NCBI RefSeq assembly: GCF_000317305.3
Contig: NC_023036.2
Location: 4,650,001 to 4,714,000, forward strand
Length of the DNA stretch: 64,000 nucleotides
DNA from: Mycolicibacterium neoaurum VKM Ac-1815D
Lineage (GTDB): Bacteria; Actinomycetota; Actinomycetes; Mycobacteriales; Mycobacteriaceae
Direction of reading: 5' to 3'
Position numbers and translations under genes: made by a program. Below the pieces are notes generated by a model, which was not told the origin of the DNA, searched no databases, and worked only from the letters and a program-made list of their open reading frames with translations. Positions within the stretch are counted from its first letter, which is position 1. Each line of letters begins with the position of its first letter. This document shows, one piece after another, positions 1-8,477 of this stretch.

Positions 1-2
1 CC

Positions 3-1175
3 GCGTACAGCACGGCGCTCAAGACGATGCTGACGCAATTCGGGGCTGTCGACCAGGCCACCTCCGCGGGCATCCACGGTGCCACTCCCCTGAGCACGCC
101 CGGCGAGCTGCCCACCGAGACACCGACCCAACCCGATATCGAGGAGCTGAAGCCCCCCGAGGGGGCAACCGATACCGAGGTCAACCAGTGGTGGGACGGT
201 CTCAGCCCGCACGACCAGACACGCATCATCGCCGAGAAACCCGAATGGATCGGCAATCTGGACGGGGTGCCCGGCACCGCGCGCGACCAGGCGAACCGGA
301 ATCGGCTGGCACAGCTGCGCAAGGATCCGAACCTCACCGCCGAGGAACGCGGCACCATCGATGCCATCGACGATGCCATGTCCAAGCCGGACCGCCAGCT
401 GCTGGTGCTGGACTTCGACGGTGAGCACCCGAAGGTGGCGGTGGCCTCCGGCAATGTCGACACCGCCGACCATGTCAGCGTCTACGTCCCCGGCACCGGA
501 TCGGTGCCCTACGACAAACCGAATGCCGGCAACGACCTGCCCACCTATATCGAACAATCCGAATGGCTGCGCACCGAGACCGAGCGGGTGCTGGACACCG
601 CGGGCAAGAGCGACGAGACCGTCGCGACCGTCGCTTGGCTCGGCTATGAACCGCCTGCCAACCTCGCTCAGGCCGGCAGCGCACACTATGCCGACGACAA
701 CGCACCCGAACTGGCGTCGTTCATCAACGGCCTGGACAGTTCGCGCGACACCGACCCGCACCTGACCGTGCTCGGCCACTCCTACGGATCGACGCTGGCC
801 AGCGAGGCACTGCAGCGCGGCACCGCCGCTGACGATGTCGTCTTCATGGGGTCCCCGGGACTGGAGACCAATCCGTGGCAGTTCTTCGACAATGTGACGC
901 CCGCGGACCTGCACCTGGCCGAGGGCAACGTCTTCGTCCAGCACGCCGAGAACGATGTGGTGGCCAACCTGGGTCGATACGGCGGTGCCATCCCGTCCTC
1001 GCTGCCGGGATTCATCGACCTGTCCACCAACGCCGAGGCCACCCCGCTGGGTCAGCGAAACCAGTCCACCGGGCACAGCGAGTACTCGTTCGTCGATACC
1101 ACCGCGCTGTACAACCAGGCCGTGGTGGTGGCCGGACTGGGACAGGACGACCGATACGTGAAGGTGGAGGATTGA
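3..1175 (+). CDS. alpha/beta hydrolase (DUF1023-like), 5' end outside window
   Basis: Reading frame is open from the first bases of the window, so the true start lies upstream; the first internal ATG is at 27. The protein carries the serine-hydrolase nucleophile elbow GHSYGS (Ser codon at 780-782), preceded by a stretch typical of mycobacterial DUF1023 proteins, which contain an N-terminal helical region followed by an alpha/beta-hydrolase domain. A late NDVV and a GHSEYSF segment fit the Asp and His of the triad (inference). Substrate unknown. The stop overlaps the ATG of the lipoprotein gene (TGATG), so the two are translationally coupled and probably act together at the envelope. Confidence 0.8.
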   Translation, partial: AYSTALKTMLTQFGAVDQATSAGIHGATPLSTPGELPTETPTQPDIEELKPPEGATDTEVNQWWDGLSPHDQTRIIAEKPEWIGNLDGVPGTARDQANRNRLAQLRKDPNLTAEERGTIDAIDDAMSKPDRQLLVLDFDGEHPKVAVASGNVDTADHVSVYVPGTGSVPYDKPNAGNDLPTYIEQSEWLRTETERVLDTAGKSDETVATVAWLGYEPPANLAQAGSAHYADDNAPELASFINGLDSSRDTDPHLTVLGHSYGSTLASEALQRGTAADDVVFMGSPGLETNPWQFFDNVTPADLHLAEGNVFVQHAENDVVANLGRYGGAIPSSLPGFIDLSTNAEATPLGQRNQSTGHSEYSFVDTTALYNQAVVVAGLGQDDRYVKVED

Positions 1176-1747
1176 TGTGGCGCCCGCTGATCGCATTCCT
1201 ACTGGCGGTACTGCTGACGGGGTGCGGGCCGATGTTTGAGTCCGAGTACCAGGGCCCCGCCGACGGAGACAACGGCCACGGCAGCCCCACCGAACTCGGC
1301 GTCCTGCTCGAGCGCCGCGATGCCGAGGAGGTGCTGGCCGACCGGGACCGGATGATCGGTGAGATGACCACCGAGCTCAGCCGGATCGTGCCGGGATCGC
1401 GCTGGCTGCCCACCCGCGACGAACGCAGCACCCACTGCGGCGATTTCGGTTCCACCGACGGCAACATCTACTTCAGCCGCAACTACGTCTCGGAGGTGCC
1501 GGTCTCGGCCGCCCTGTGGCCGCGGGCCGCCCAGACCGTCATCGATATCGCGGCGCGGTACGGGTTCACCGATGTCACGGGCCGCACCGAAAACCCGACC
1601 GACGACGAGGCCAAGGACCTGACCATCAGCGATGCCTACAGCGGCCGGGTGGCCTTCGGATCGATGGTGGCCGCGTCACTGCGGGTGACCACCGGCTGCT
1701 ATCTGACGGCCGAGGCCAAGCGCGCGGCCCGCGCAGAATCACCCTGA
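1175..1747 (+). CDS. LppA-like lipoprotein
   Basis: 190-residue protein. A hydrophobic leader of about 15 residues ends in the lipobox LLTGC with the lipidated Cys at position 17, so it should be exported and anchored to the outer face of the plasma membrane. The rest is soluble, with the 'MIGEMTTELSRIVPG' segment and two later Cys (in THCGDF and TGCY) that resemble the mycobacterial LppA family; function unknown. The start is fixed by the ATG at 1175, which overlaps the previous stop by one base. A longer in-frame extension (to 875) only overlaps the hydrolase gene and was not used. Confidence 0.8.
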   Translation: MWRPLIAFLLAVLLTGCGPMFESEYQGPADGDNGHGSPTELGVLLERRDAEEVLADRDRMIGEMTTELSRIVPGSRWLPTRDERSTHCGDFGSTDGNIYFSRNYVSEVPVSAALWPRAAQTVIDIAARYGFTDVTGRTENPTDDEAKDLTISDAYSGRVAFGSMVAASLRVTTGCYLTAEAKRAARAESP

Positions 1748-1751
1748 CCGG

Positions 1752-2399
1752 CTAGTCCGCGGTATCGGTCAACTGCGGATCGGCCTCCAGATGGGTGAGC
1801 CCGTTCCACACCACGTTGACCACGTGCGCGGCGACCACTTCCTTCGTGGGTTCGCGGACGTCGAGCCACCACTGGGCGGTCATCGACACCGACCCGACCA
1901 GCGCCTGGGCGTACAGCGGCGCCAGATCCGGGTCCAAACCGCGGCGCGAGAAATCCCCGGCCAGGATCGAGGCCACCTGGTTGACGGCGTCGTTGAGCAG
2001 CGTCGCGTAGGTGCCCGAGGTGATGGCCGCCGGTGAGTCCCGGATCAGGATGCGGAAGCCGTCGGTGTGCTCCTCGACGAAGGTCAGCAGGGCCAGCGCG
2101 ACGCGCTCCACCCGTACCCGCGAGCGGTTGTTGGTCAGTGAGGAGGTGATGCCGTCCAGCAGGGCGGACATCTCGCGGTCGACGACGACGGCATACAGGC
2201 CCTCCTTGCCCCCGAAATGCTCGTACACCACGGGCTTGGAGACATTGGCCCGCTGGGCGACCTCCTCGATGGAGGTACCGTCGAATCCCCGCTCGGCGAA
2301 CAGCGACTTGGCGATCTCGATGAGTTGCTGACGGCGTTCACTGCCGGTCATCCGGGCGCGCGGCGCACGGACGTCTTTCTCGGGTGCTGCCACGCCCAT
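1752..2399 (-). CDS. TetR-family transcriptional regulator
   Basis: 215 residues. The N-terminal TetR DNA-binding domain covers residues about 20-65 (RRQQLIEIAKSLFAERGFDG, then the recognition helix VSKPVVYEHFGGKEGLY). The C-terminal part is a helical ligand and dimer domain of unknown ligand. It lies between the LppA-like gene (convergent) and tRNA-Gln/glmU (divergent), the same place as the autoregulated TetR protein next to glmU in M. tuberculosis. Only 39 bp separate its start from the tRNA, so any operator must be there. Target genes beyond itself are not visible. Confidence 0.88.
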   Translation of the reverse strand: MGVAAPEKDVRAPRARMTGSERRQQLIEIAKSLFAERGFDGTSIEEVAQRANVSKPVVYEHFGGKEGLYAVVVDREMSALLDGITSSLTNNRSRVRVERVALALLTFVEEHTDGFRILIRDSPAAITSGTYATLLNDAVNQVASILAGDFSRRGLDPDLAPLYAQALVGSVSMTAQWWLDVREPTKEVVAAHVVNVVWNGLTHLEADPQLTDTAD

Positions 2400-2438
2400 G
2401 ACCTTAGTCGGCTTGCACTAGAGTCTCGGAGTGATCGG

Positions 2439-2510
2439 TCCGTCGTGGTGTAATCGGCAGCACCTCTGATTTTGGTTCAGATAGTTCAGGTTCGAGTCCT
2501 GGCGACGGAG
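2439..2510 (+). tRNA. tRNA-Gln (anticodon TTG)
   Basis: A cloverleaf can be folded by hand. The 7-bp acceptor stem is TCCGTCG (2439-2445) with CGACGGA (2503-2509). The anticodon stem is TCTGA/TCAGA around the loop TTTTGGT, giving anticodon TTG, and the T-arm contains GGTTCGAGTCC. The discriminator base is G2510 and CCA is not encoded. It lies directly upstream of glmU, as in other mycobacteria. Confidence 0.95.
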
Positions 2511-2593
2511 CTCAACAGCCGCGAGCGACCCCAAACCACAGCGTCGACGGTGTGTCCGCGGGCAGGCACTCCTCGGTCGCGGAGGAGGAATAC

Positions 2594-4033
2594 GTGTCCA
2601 CCGAAACAGCCGTGATCATTCTCGCCGCGGGCGCGGGCACCCGGATGCGCTCGGCCATCCCGAAGGTTCTGCACCCGCTCGGTGGTCGCACCATGCTGGG
2701 CCACACCCTGCATGCCGTCACCGCCCTGAACCCGCAGCACGTCACCGTCGTCATCGGCCACGGACGGGAACAGGTCGGCGCCGAGATCGACCGGTTCGCC
2801 GGTGGCGCGGTCACCGTCACCACCGTCGTCCAGGACGAGCAGCTGGGCACCGGCCACGCTGTCAGCGTCGGGTTGACCGGGCTGCCCGACGATTTCGCCG
2901 GAACCGTCATCGTCACCACCGCCGATGTGCCCCTGCTCGACGGTGGAACACTGTCGGGCCTGGCCGCAGCGCACGCCGACGCCGGTGTGACGATCCTGAC
3001 CACCACGCTCGACGACCCGACCGGTTACGGCCGGATCATCCGCGATGACGAGGGCGGTGTCACCGCGATCGTCGAACATGCCGATGCCGACGCCGCCCAA
3101 CGCGCCGTCGCGGAGATCAACTCCGGGGTATACGCCTTCGACGCCGCGGCACTGCGCTCGGCGCTGACCCAGCTGCGCACCGACAACGCCCAGGGCGAGC
3201 TGTATCTCACCGACGCGATCGCGCTGATCCGCCACCAGGGTCTGCCCGTCCAGGCCGAGCACGTCGACGACACCGCACTGGTCTCCGGCGTCAACGACCG
3301 GGTTCAGCTGGCGGCGCTGGCCGCCGAGTTGAACCGGCGCACCATCATCGGACACCAGCGGGCCGGGGTCACCGTCACCGATCCGGCGACCACCTGGATC
3401 GACGTCGATGTCGAGATCGGCCCCGACACGGTCATCGCGCCCGGCACCCAGCTGCTGGGCGTCACCACCATCGGCGCCGATTGCACCATCGGACCGGACA
3501 CCACCCTTACCTCGATGGAGGTCGGCGACGGCGCCACCGTGATCCGCACCCACGGTGAGCTGTCGGTGATCGGTCCGGGTGCCACCGTCGGTCCGTTCAC
3601 CTACCTACGGCCCGGGACCACGCTGGGTGCCGGCGGCAAGCTGGGTGCATTCGTCGAGACCAAGAACTCGACCATCGGGGCGGGTACCAAGGTGCCGCAC
3701 CTGACCTACGTCGGTGACGCCGATATCGGCGAGCACAGCAACATCGGCGCATCCAGCGTCTTCGTCAACTACGACGGTGAGACCAAACAGCGCACGACCA
3801 TCGGATCGCACGTCAGGACCGGCTCGGACACCATGTTCGTGGCACCGGTGAGCGTCGGCGACGGCGCCTACACCGGGGCGGGCACGGTGCTGCGCGACGA
3901 CGTCCCCCCGGGTGCGCTCGCGGTCTCGGACAACACCCAGCGGACCATCGAGGGATGGGTGCTGCGCAAGCGCCCGGCGAGCGCGTCCGCCGAGGCGGCG
4001 CGCAAGGCCGGGGCGGGCGAACCCGACGCCTGA
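2594..4033 (+). CDS. glmU: bifunctional N-acetylglucosamine-1-phosphate uridyltransferase / glucosamine-1-phosphate acetyltransferase
   Basis: Makes UDP-GlcNAc, the cytosolic precursor of peptidoglycan and of the arabinogalactan linker. The N-terminal pyrophosphorylase domain shows the nucleotide-binding signature LAAGAGTRMRS with the downstream catalytic Lys (PKVLH), then QLGTGHA and the metal-binding TADVPL. The C-terminal half is a left-handed beta-helix of hexapeptide repeats, with the acetyltransferase residues in GPFTYLRPG and NYDG. I chose the GTG at 2594 because GGAGGAGGAA lies at 2581-2590; an upstream GTG at 2552 would add 14 unconserved residues. 479 aa, close to the family norm. 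It is followed by prs; tRNA-Gln is upstream. Confidence 0.97.
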   Translation: MSTETAVIILAAGAGTRMRSAIPKVLHPLGGRTMLGHTLHAVTALNPQHVTVVIGHGREQVGAEIDRFAGGAVTVTTVVQDEQLGTGHAVSVGLTGLPDDFAGTVIVTTADVPLLDGGTLSGLAAAHADAGVTILTTTLDDPTGYGRIIRDDEGGVTAIVEHADADAAQRAVAEINSGVYAFDAAALRSALTQLRTDNAQGELYLTDAIALIRHQGLPVQAEHVDDTALVSGVNDRVQLAALAAELNRRTIIGHQRAGVTVTDPATTWIDVDVEIGPDTVIAPGTQLLGVTTIGADCTIGPDTTLTSMEVGDGATVIRTHGELSVIGPGATVGPFTYLRPGTTLGAGGKLGAFVETKNSTIGAGTKVPHLTYVGDADIGEHSNIGASSVFVNYDGETKQRTTIGSHVRTGSDTMFVAPVSVGDGAYTGAGTVLRDDVPPGALAVSDNTQRTIEGWVLRKRPASASAEAARKAGAGEPDA

Positions 4034-4123
4034 TGTTGGCAATCTGGTAACCCGTGCACGACCGCCAGGAAAAGCTACGTACGATTGGCGCGTAATCGAC
4101 CCCCGACTGGCAGGGCACAACAG

Positions 4124-5104
4124 ATGAGCCACGACTGGACCGACAATCGTAAGAACCTGATGCTCTTCGCCGGCCGGGCGCACCCAGAGCTGGCCGAGCA
4201 GGTGGCCAAGGAACTCGATGTCCCGGTGACCGCGCAGACCGCGCGCGATTTCGCCAACGGTGAGATCTTCGTCCGCTTCGACGAGTCCGTGCGCGGTTGC
4301 GACGCGTTCGTCCTGCAGTCCCACCCGGCCCCGCTGAACCAGTGGCTGATGGAACAGCTGATCATGATCGACGCCTTGAAGCGCGGCAGCGCCAAGCGCA
4401 TCACCGCGATCCTGCCGTTCTACCCCTACGCCCGACAGGACAAGAAGCACCGCGGCCGCGAGCCGATCTCGGCCCGCTTGGTCGCCGATCTGCTCAAGAC
4501 CGCCGGTGCCGACCGCATCGTCACCGTCGATCTGCACACCGATCAGATCCAGGGCTTCTTCGACGGCCCGGTGGACCACATGCGCGCCCAGAAGCTGCTC
4601 ACCGGCTATATCGCCGAGAACTACGCCGATGACGACAAGGTCGTCGTCTCTCCTGACTCCGGCCGCGTCCGCGTCGCCGAGAAGTGGGCCGACTCGCTCG
4701 GCGGCGTCCCGCTGGCCTTCATCCACAAGACCCGCGATCCGCTGGTCCCCAACCAGGTCAAGTCCAACCGTGTCGTCGGCGATGTCAAGGGCAAGACCTG
4801 CATCCTGACCGACGACATGATCGACACCGGCGGCACCATCGCGGGCGCGGTCAACCTGCTGCGTCAGGACGGCGCCAAGGATGTGATCATCGCCGCGACG
4901 CACGGCGTGCTGTCCGACCCGGCCGCCCAGCGGCTCGCCGACTGCGGTGCTCGCGAGGTCATCGTCACCAACACGCTGCCGATCGGCGAGGAGAAGCGTT
5001 TCCCGGCGCTGACGGTGCTGTCCATCGCGCCGTTGCTGGCGAACACGATCCGTGCGGTCTTCGACAACGGTTCGGTGACCGGCCTGTTCGACGGGTCGGC
5101 CTAG
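4124..5104 (+). CDS. prs: ribose-phosphate pyrophosphokinase (PRPP synthetase)
   Basis: Makes PRPP from ribose 5-phosphate and ATP for nucleotides, His, Trp and, in mycobacteria, decaprenyl-phospho-arabinose for the cell wall. 326 aa from the ATG at 4124, beginning MSHDWTDNRKNLMLFAGRAH, a start strongly conserved in mycobacteria; an upstream in-frame ATG (4085) would add 13 residues and was rejected. Visible motifs are FANGEIFVRF, the ATP-binding flexible loop PYARQDKKHRGREPIS, and the PRPP-binding loop DDMIDTGGT. It follows glmU by 90 bp and is probably co-transcribed with it. Confidence 0.97.
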   Translation: MSHDWTDNRKNLMLFAGRAHPELAEQVAKELDVPVTAQTARDFANGEIFVRFDESVRGCDAFVLQSHPAPLNQWLMEQLIMIDALKRGSAKRITAILPFYPYARQDKKHRGREPISARLVADLLKTAGADRIVTVDLHTDQIQGFFDGPVDHMRAQKLLTGYIAENYADDDKVVVSPDSGRVRVAEKWADSLGGVPLAFIHKTRDPLVPNQVKSNRVVGDVKGKTCILTDDMIDTGGTIAGAVNLLRQDGAKDVIIAATHGVLSDPAAQRLADCGAREVIVTNTLPIGEEKRFPALTVLSIAPLLANTIRAVFDNGSVTGLFDGSA

Positions 5105-5136
5105 CGTCGAGCGTTTGTGCGAGGAGTGATTCAGTT

Positions 5137-5478
5137 ATGACGGCCCGCATCTTCCACAATCCGAAGTGCTCGACCTCACGCAAAACACTGGATCTGTTGC
5201 GTGAGAACGGGATCGAACCGGAGATCGTGCTGTACCTGAAGACACCGCCCACCCGGGCGGAGTTGGCCGCGATGATCGCCGATGCCGGTATCGAGGTGCG
5301 CGATGCGGTGCGCAAACGCGAATCCCTCTACAAGGAACTGAATCTGGCGCAGGCGGGCGACGACGAACTGCTCGACGCGCTTGTCGAGCACCCCATCCTG
5401 ATCGAGCGTCCGTTCGTGGTCACCGACAAGGGCACCCGGCTGGCCCGCCCGATCGAGAACATCCGCGAACTGTTGTGA
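5137..5478 (+). CDS. arsC: ArsC/YfgD-type glutaredoxin-fold reductase
   Basis: 113 aa, starting at the ATG at 5137 after AGGAG. The N-terminal NPKCSTSRKTL carries the single catalytic Cys of ArsC-type arsenate reductases, and the C-terminal ERPFVV followed by RLARPIENI carries the conserved Arg region. In classical ArsC this fold reduces arsenate with glutaredoxin. No arsR, arsB or acr3 gene is nearby, so it may be a YfgD-like housekeeping relative rather than a resistance enzyme. Its stop overlaps the GTG start of lpqT (GTGA), implying one transcript with prs upstream. Confidence 0.85.
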   Translation: MTARIFHNPKCSTSRKTLDLLRENGIEPEIVLYLKTPPTRAELAAMIADAGIEVRDAVRKRESLYKELNLAQAGDDELLDALVEHPILIERPFVVTDKGTRLARPIENIRELL

Positions 5479-6146
5479 GGAAGTTCGCCGCGGGTCTGTT
5501 GGCGTGCCTGGTGCTGGCCGGATGCGGTGACGCCACGCCCGACTACCAGTCGCTGTTGGCCACCACCCCCACCCGCCCGACGTCACAGCCCACCTCCGAC
5601 GAGACGGTCCCACTGTCGGCGTATCTGGAGAGCGTCGGCGTGGAGGGCAAGCCGGTCGCCCCGGAAAAGCTGACCGACCTTGCCGTGACGGTGCCGCGCC
5701 CCGAAGGGTGGCAGGACTACACCAACACCAACCTCGCGGCGGGCACCCGGGTGATCGCCGACGGCGAGACCTATCCCACCGCGATGCTCATGGTCTTCAC
5801 GCTCAACGGCGATTTCGACACGGCCGAGGCACTCAAGCATGCCGACGTCGATGCCGAGGTGTCACCTAACTTCAAGAAGCTCAACGGTTCCCGCGATGAC
5901 TTCAAGGGCTTCCCGTCCTCGATGATCGAGGGCACCTACGAGCTGAGCGGACAGCTGATGCAGAGCTACAACCGCATCGTGTTCGCCACCGGGACCATGC
6001 CTGACAAGCCCGCACCGGGCAAGCTGGAGCCGGAGGCCCAGAAGTACCTGGTGCAACTGACCATCACCAGTTTCGCCGATGACGCCGAGCAGCACGGTCC
6101 GGACATCGAGAAGATCATCTCCGGGTTCGACGTCACGGCCAAGTAG
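5475..6146 (+). CDS. lpqT: LpqN/LpqT-family lipoprotein
   Basis: 223 aa starting at a GTG overlapping the arsC stop. The signal peptide RKFAAGLLACLVLAGC ends in a lipobox with Cys at about residue 17. The remainder, with conserved VPRPEGW and a 'PSSMIEGTYE' segment, matches the mycobacteria-specific LpqN/LpqT lipoprotein family. Its position after prs is the same as lpqT in M. tuberculosis. Anchored outside the plasma membrane; biochemical role not established. A second member of the family is encoded at 34979-35683. Confidence 0.85.
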   Translation: MRKFAAGLLACLVLAGCGDATPDYQSLLATTPTRPTSQPTSDETVPLSAYLESVGVEGKPVAPEKLTDLAVTVPRPEGWQDYTNTNLAAGTRVIADGETYPTAMLMVFTLNGDFDTAEALKHADVDAEVSPNFKKLNGSRDDFKGFPSSMIEGTYELSGQLMQSYNRIVFATGTMPDKPAPGKLEPEAQKYLVQLTITSFADDAEQHGPDIEKIISGFDVTAK

Positions 6147-6160
6147 CTACTCTGGCTGCC

Positions 6161-7027
6161 ATGAGCTCATGGACCGCCGCCGATCTGCCCTCCTTCGCCG
6201 GTCGTCGCGTCATCGTCACCGGCGCCAACAGCGGCCTGGGACTGGTGACCGCGCGCGAGTTGGCCCGTGCCGGCGCGGCCGTCACCCTGGCGGTGCGCAA
6301 CACCGACAAGGGCGCCGAGGCCGCCGCCCAGATGACCGGCGACGTCGACGTTCGTCCCCTCGACCTGCAGAGCCTGGCCTCGGTGCGTGAGTTCGCGGAC
6401 GGCACCGAGGCCGTCGACGTATTGATCAACAACGCCGGAATCATGGCCGTGCCCTACGCCAGGACCGAAGACGGTTTCGAGAGCCAGATCGGCACCAACC
6501 ACCTCGGCCATTTCGCACTGACCAACCTGCTGCTGTCCAAGATCACCGACCGGGTGGTGACGGTGTCCTCGGTGATGCACCTGCTCGGCGTCATCAGCCT
6601 CAAGGATCTGAACTGGCGGGCTCGACCCTATTCGGCGTGGCTGGCCTACGGCCAGTCCAAGCTGGCCAATCTGCTGTTCACCACCGAGCTGCAGCGGCTG
6701 CTGAGCGCTGCGGGCTCCCCGGTACGCGCGGTGGCGGCCCACCCCGGCTACTCGGCGACCAACCTGCAGGGCAAGACCGGCAACGCGACCGGCGACAAGA
6801 TCTTCAAAGCGGCCAACAAACTGGCCACCGACGCCGACTTCGGGGCCCGCCAGACGCTGTACGCGGCGGCCGCCGACATTCCCGGCGACAGCTTCATCGG
6901 TCCGCGCTTCGGCATGCGCGGTGCCACCGGCCCGAGCCCGCGCAGCCCGCTGGCCCGCAACACCGCTACGGCGTCGGCGTTGTGGGCGTTGTCCACGCAG
7001 CTCACGGATACCGAATTTAGGATCTGA
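6161..7027 (+). CDS. short-chain dehydrogenase/reductase
   Basis: 288 aa Rossmann-fold oxidoreductase. The cofactor loop TGANSGLG is at residues about 19-26, the structural motif NNAGIM follows at about 91, and the catalytic set is Ser in TVSSVMH with YGQSK. An Arg in AVRNTDKG after the second strand suggests NADP(H) preference (inference). It resembles the retinol-dehydrogenase or WW-domain-oxidoreductase-like SDRs abundant in mycobacteria; substrate unknown. It starts 14 bp after lpqT. A second, related SDR lies at 41877-42809. Confidence 0.88.
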   Translation: MSSWTAADLPSFAGRRVIVTGANSGLGLVTARELARAGAAVTLAVRNTDKGAEAAAQMTGDVDVRPLDLQSLASVREFADGTEAVDVLINNAGIMAVPYARTEDGFESQIGTNHLGHFALTNLLLSKITDRVVTVSSVMHLLGVISLKDLNWRARPYSAWLAYGQSKLANLLFTTELQRLLSAAGSPVRAVAAHPGYSATNLQGKTGNATGDKIFKAANKLATDADFGARQTLYAAAADIPGDSFIGPRFGMRGATGPSPRSPLARNTATASALWALSTQLTDTEFRI

Positions 7028-7147
7028 GGCATCCGTGGGCTACCCTTGGCGACGTCACGGCGAGGGTGGTTACCAAAACACCGTTATCGACGGGAAACCA
7101 TTTCGTTGGACCCTGGCCGTGTGTGAACCGGCTACAGGAGAGACAAC

Positions 7148-7813
7148 ATGGCTGCCAAGAACTCGGTCCCCAACAAGCTGACCGCCACCGTGCGCACCCG
7201 CACCGGCAAGGGCGCCTCGCGCCAGGCGCGTCGCGACGGCAAGATCCCCACCGTGCTCTACGGCCACGGCACCGACCCGCAGCATCTGGAGCTCAACGCG
7301 CGTGACTTCGCCGCCGTGATGCGCCACTCGGGCACCAACGCCATCCTGACCCTGGACATCGACGGCACCGAGCAGCTCGCGCTGACCAAGGCTCTCGACA
7401 TCCACCCGGTGCGCCGCAACATCCAGCACGTCGACCTGCTCGTCGTGAAGCGCGGCGAAAAGGTCGAGGTCGACGTGAACATCGTCGTCGAGGGTGACGC
7501 CGCGCCCGGCAGCCTGGTGACCCAGGAAGCCAACACCATCGCCGTCGAGGCCGACGTGCTGTCCATCCCCGAGCAGCTGGTGGTTTCGGTGGAGGGTGTC
7601 GAGATCGGCACCCAGATCACCGCAGCCGATGTGGAGCTGCCCGAGGGCGTCAGCCTGATCGTCGACCCGGAGACCCTGGTGGTCAACGTCGTCGCCGCCC
7701 CGACCGAGGCGGACCTCGAGGCCGAGGGCGTGGGCGAGTCCGCCGAGGGCGAGCCTGCCGCCGAAGCCGCCGGCGACGAGGCCGCGGCTGCCGAAGCCGA
7801 AGCCGCCGAGTAA
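7148..7813 (+). CDS. rplY: 50S ribosomal protein L25/general stress protein Ctc
   Basis: 221 aa, so the long Ctc form: an L25 domain binding 5S rRNA (residues about 8-95, with GKGASRQARRDGKIPTVLYG), a beta-barrel C-terminal domain, and an Ala/Glu-rich acidic tail of about 35 residues. The start ATG at 7148 follows AGGAGA. It has its own 120-bp upstream gap, so a separate promoter is likely. Directly followed by pth, the usual actinobacterial rplY-pth pair linking ribosome structure and peptidyl-tRNA recycling. Confidence 0.96.
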   Translation: MAAKNSVPNKLTATVRTRTGKGASRQARRDGKIPTVLYGHGTDPQHLELNARDFAAVMRHSGTNAILTLDIDGTEQLALTKALDIHPVRRNIQHVDLLVVKRGEKVEVDVNIVVEGDAAPGSLVTQEANTIAVEADVLSIPEQLVVSVEGVEIGTQITAADVELPEGVSLIVDPETLVVNVVAAPTEADLEAEGVGESAEGEPAAEAAGDEAAAAEAEAAE

Positions 7814-7830
7814 CCGGCGCTGCTGCCGTC

Positions 7831-8406
7831 ATGGCCGAGCCGCTGCTGGTGGTCGGCCTGGGAAATCCCGGGCCCAACTACGCCAAGACCAGACACAATC
7901 TCGGTTTCATGGTGGCCGACATCCTGGCCGCACGCATCGGGTCAGGGTTCAAGGTGCACAAGAAGTCCGGTGCCGAGGTGACCACGGGTCGCCTCGGCCA
8001 CCGGCCTGTTGTGCTTGCCAAACCACGCGTCTACATGAACGAGTCGGGTCGCCAGGTCGGCCCGCTGGCCGCGTTCTATTCGATCGCCCCCGCCGATGTG
8101 GTGATCCTGCACGACGAACTCGATATCGACTTCGGCCGCATCAGGCTCAAGCTCGGCGGTGGCGAGGGCGGCCACAATGGGTTGAAGTCGGTGGCGGCGG
8201 CGTTGGGTACCAAGAACTTTCAGCGCGTGCGTATCGGCGTCGGCCGCCCACCCGGGCGCAAGGACCCGGCCGCCTATGTGCTGGAGCCGTTCAGCTCCGT
8301 CGAGCGGCCCGAGGTTCCGATCATCTGCGAGCAGGCCGCCGACGCGACCGAGCTGCTACTCGAGCAGGGCCTGGAGCCCGCACAGAACATCGTGCACGCC
8401 TGGTAG
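7831..8406 (+). CDS. pth: peptidyl-tRNA hydrolase
   Basis: 191 aa. Cleaves peptidyl-tRNA released from stalled ribosomes. All the key residues are seen: GLGNPG (Asn), the catalytic His in TRHNLGF, and the Asp in HDELDIDFG. The GGGEGGHNGLKS substrate loop is intact. It starts 17 bp after rplY and is presumably in the same operon. Its stop is followed within 13 bp by the palindromic repeat at 8419-8477, which may act as a bidirectional terminator. Confidence 0.97.
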   Translation: MAEPLLVVGLGNPGPNYAKTRHNLGFMVADILAARIGSGFKVHKKSGAEVTTGRLGHRPVVLAKPRVYMNESGRQVGPLAAFYSIAPADVVILHDELDIDFGRIRLKLGGGEGGHNGLKSVAAALGTKNFQRVRIGVGRPPGRKDPAAYVLEPFSSVERPEVPIICEQAADATELLLEQGLEPAQNIVHAW

Positions 8407-8418
8407 GTGTGTTCCCGG

Positions 8419-8477
8419 CGAGCGTGCGTGTCTGCTGCCCGACACGCCATTTTCAGCCCGGAGTCAGCGCACGCTCG
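8419..8477. repeat. 59-bp palindromic dispersed repeat, copy 1
   Basis: Perfect 10-bp terminal inverted repeats (8419-8428 and 8468-8477, arm CGAGCGTGCG) enclose an inner 7-bp stem (GCGTGTC at 8426-8432, GACACGC at 8441-8447, 8-nt loop). An element of the same length and architecture lies in the opposite orientation at 29782-29840 (about 43 of 59 positions identical by eye). This copy sits between two convergent genes and supplies the last codons of the DUF998 gene. Confidence 0.75.

Noticed and set aside
2552..2593. Upstream GTG start for glmU
   Set aside because: The GTG at 2594 has a near-perfect GGAGGAGGAA site just before it and begins the conserved region.
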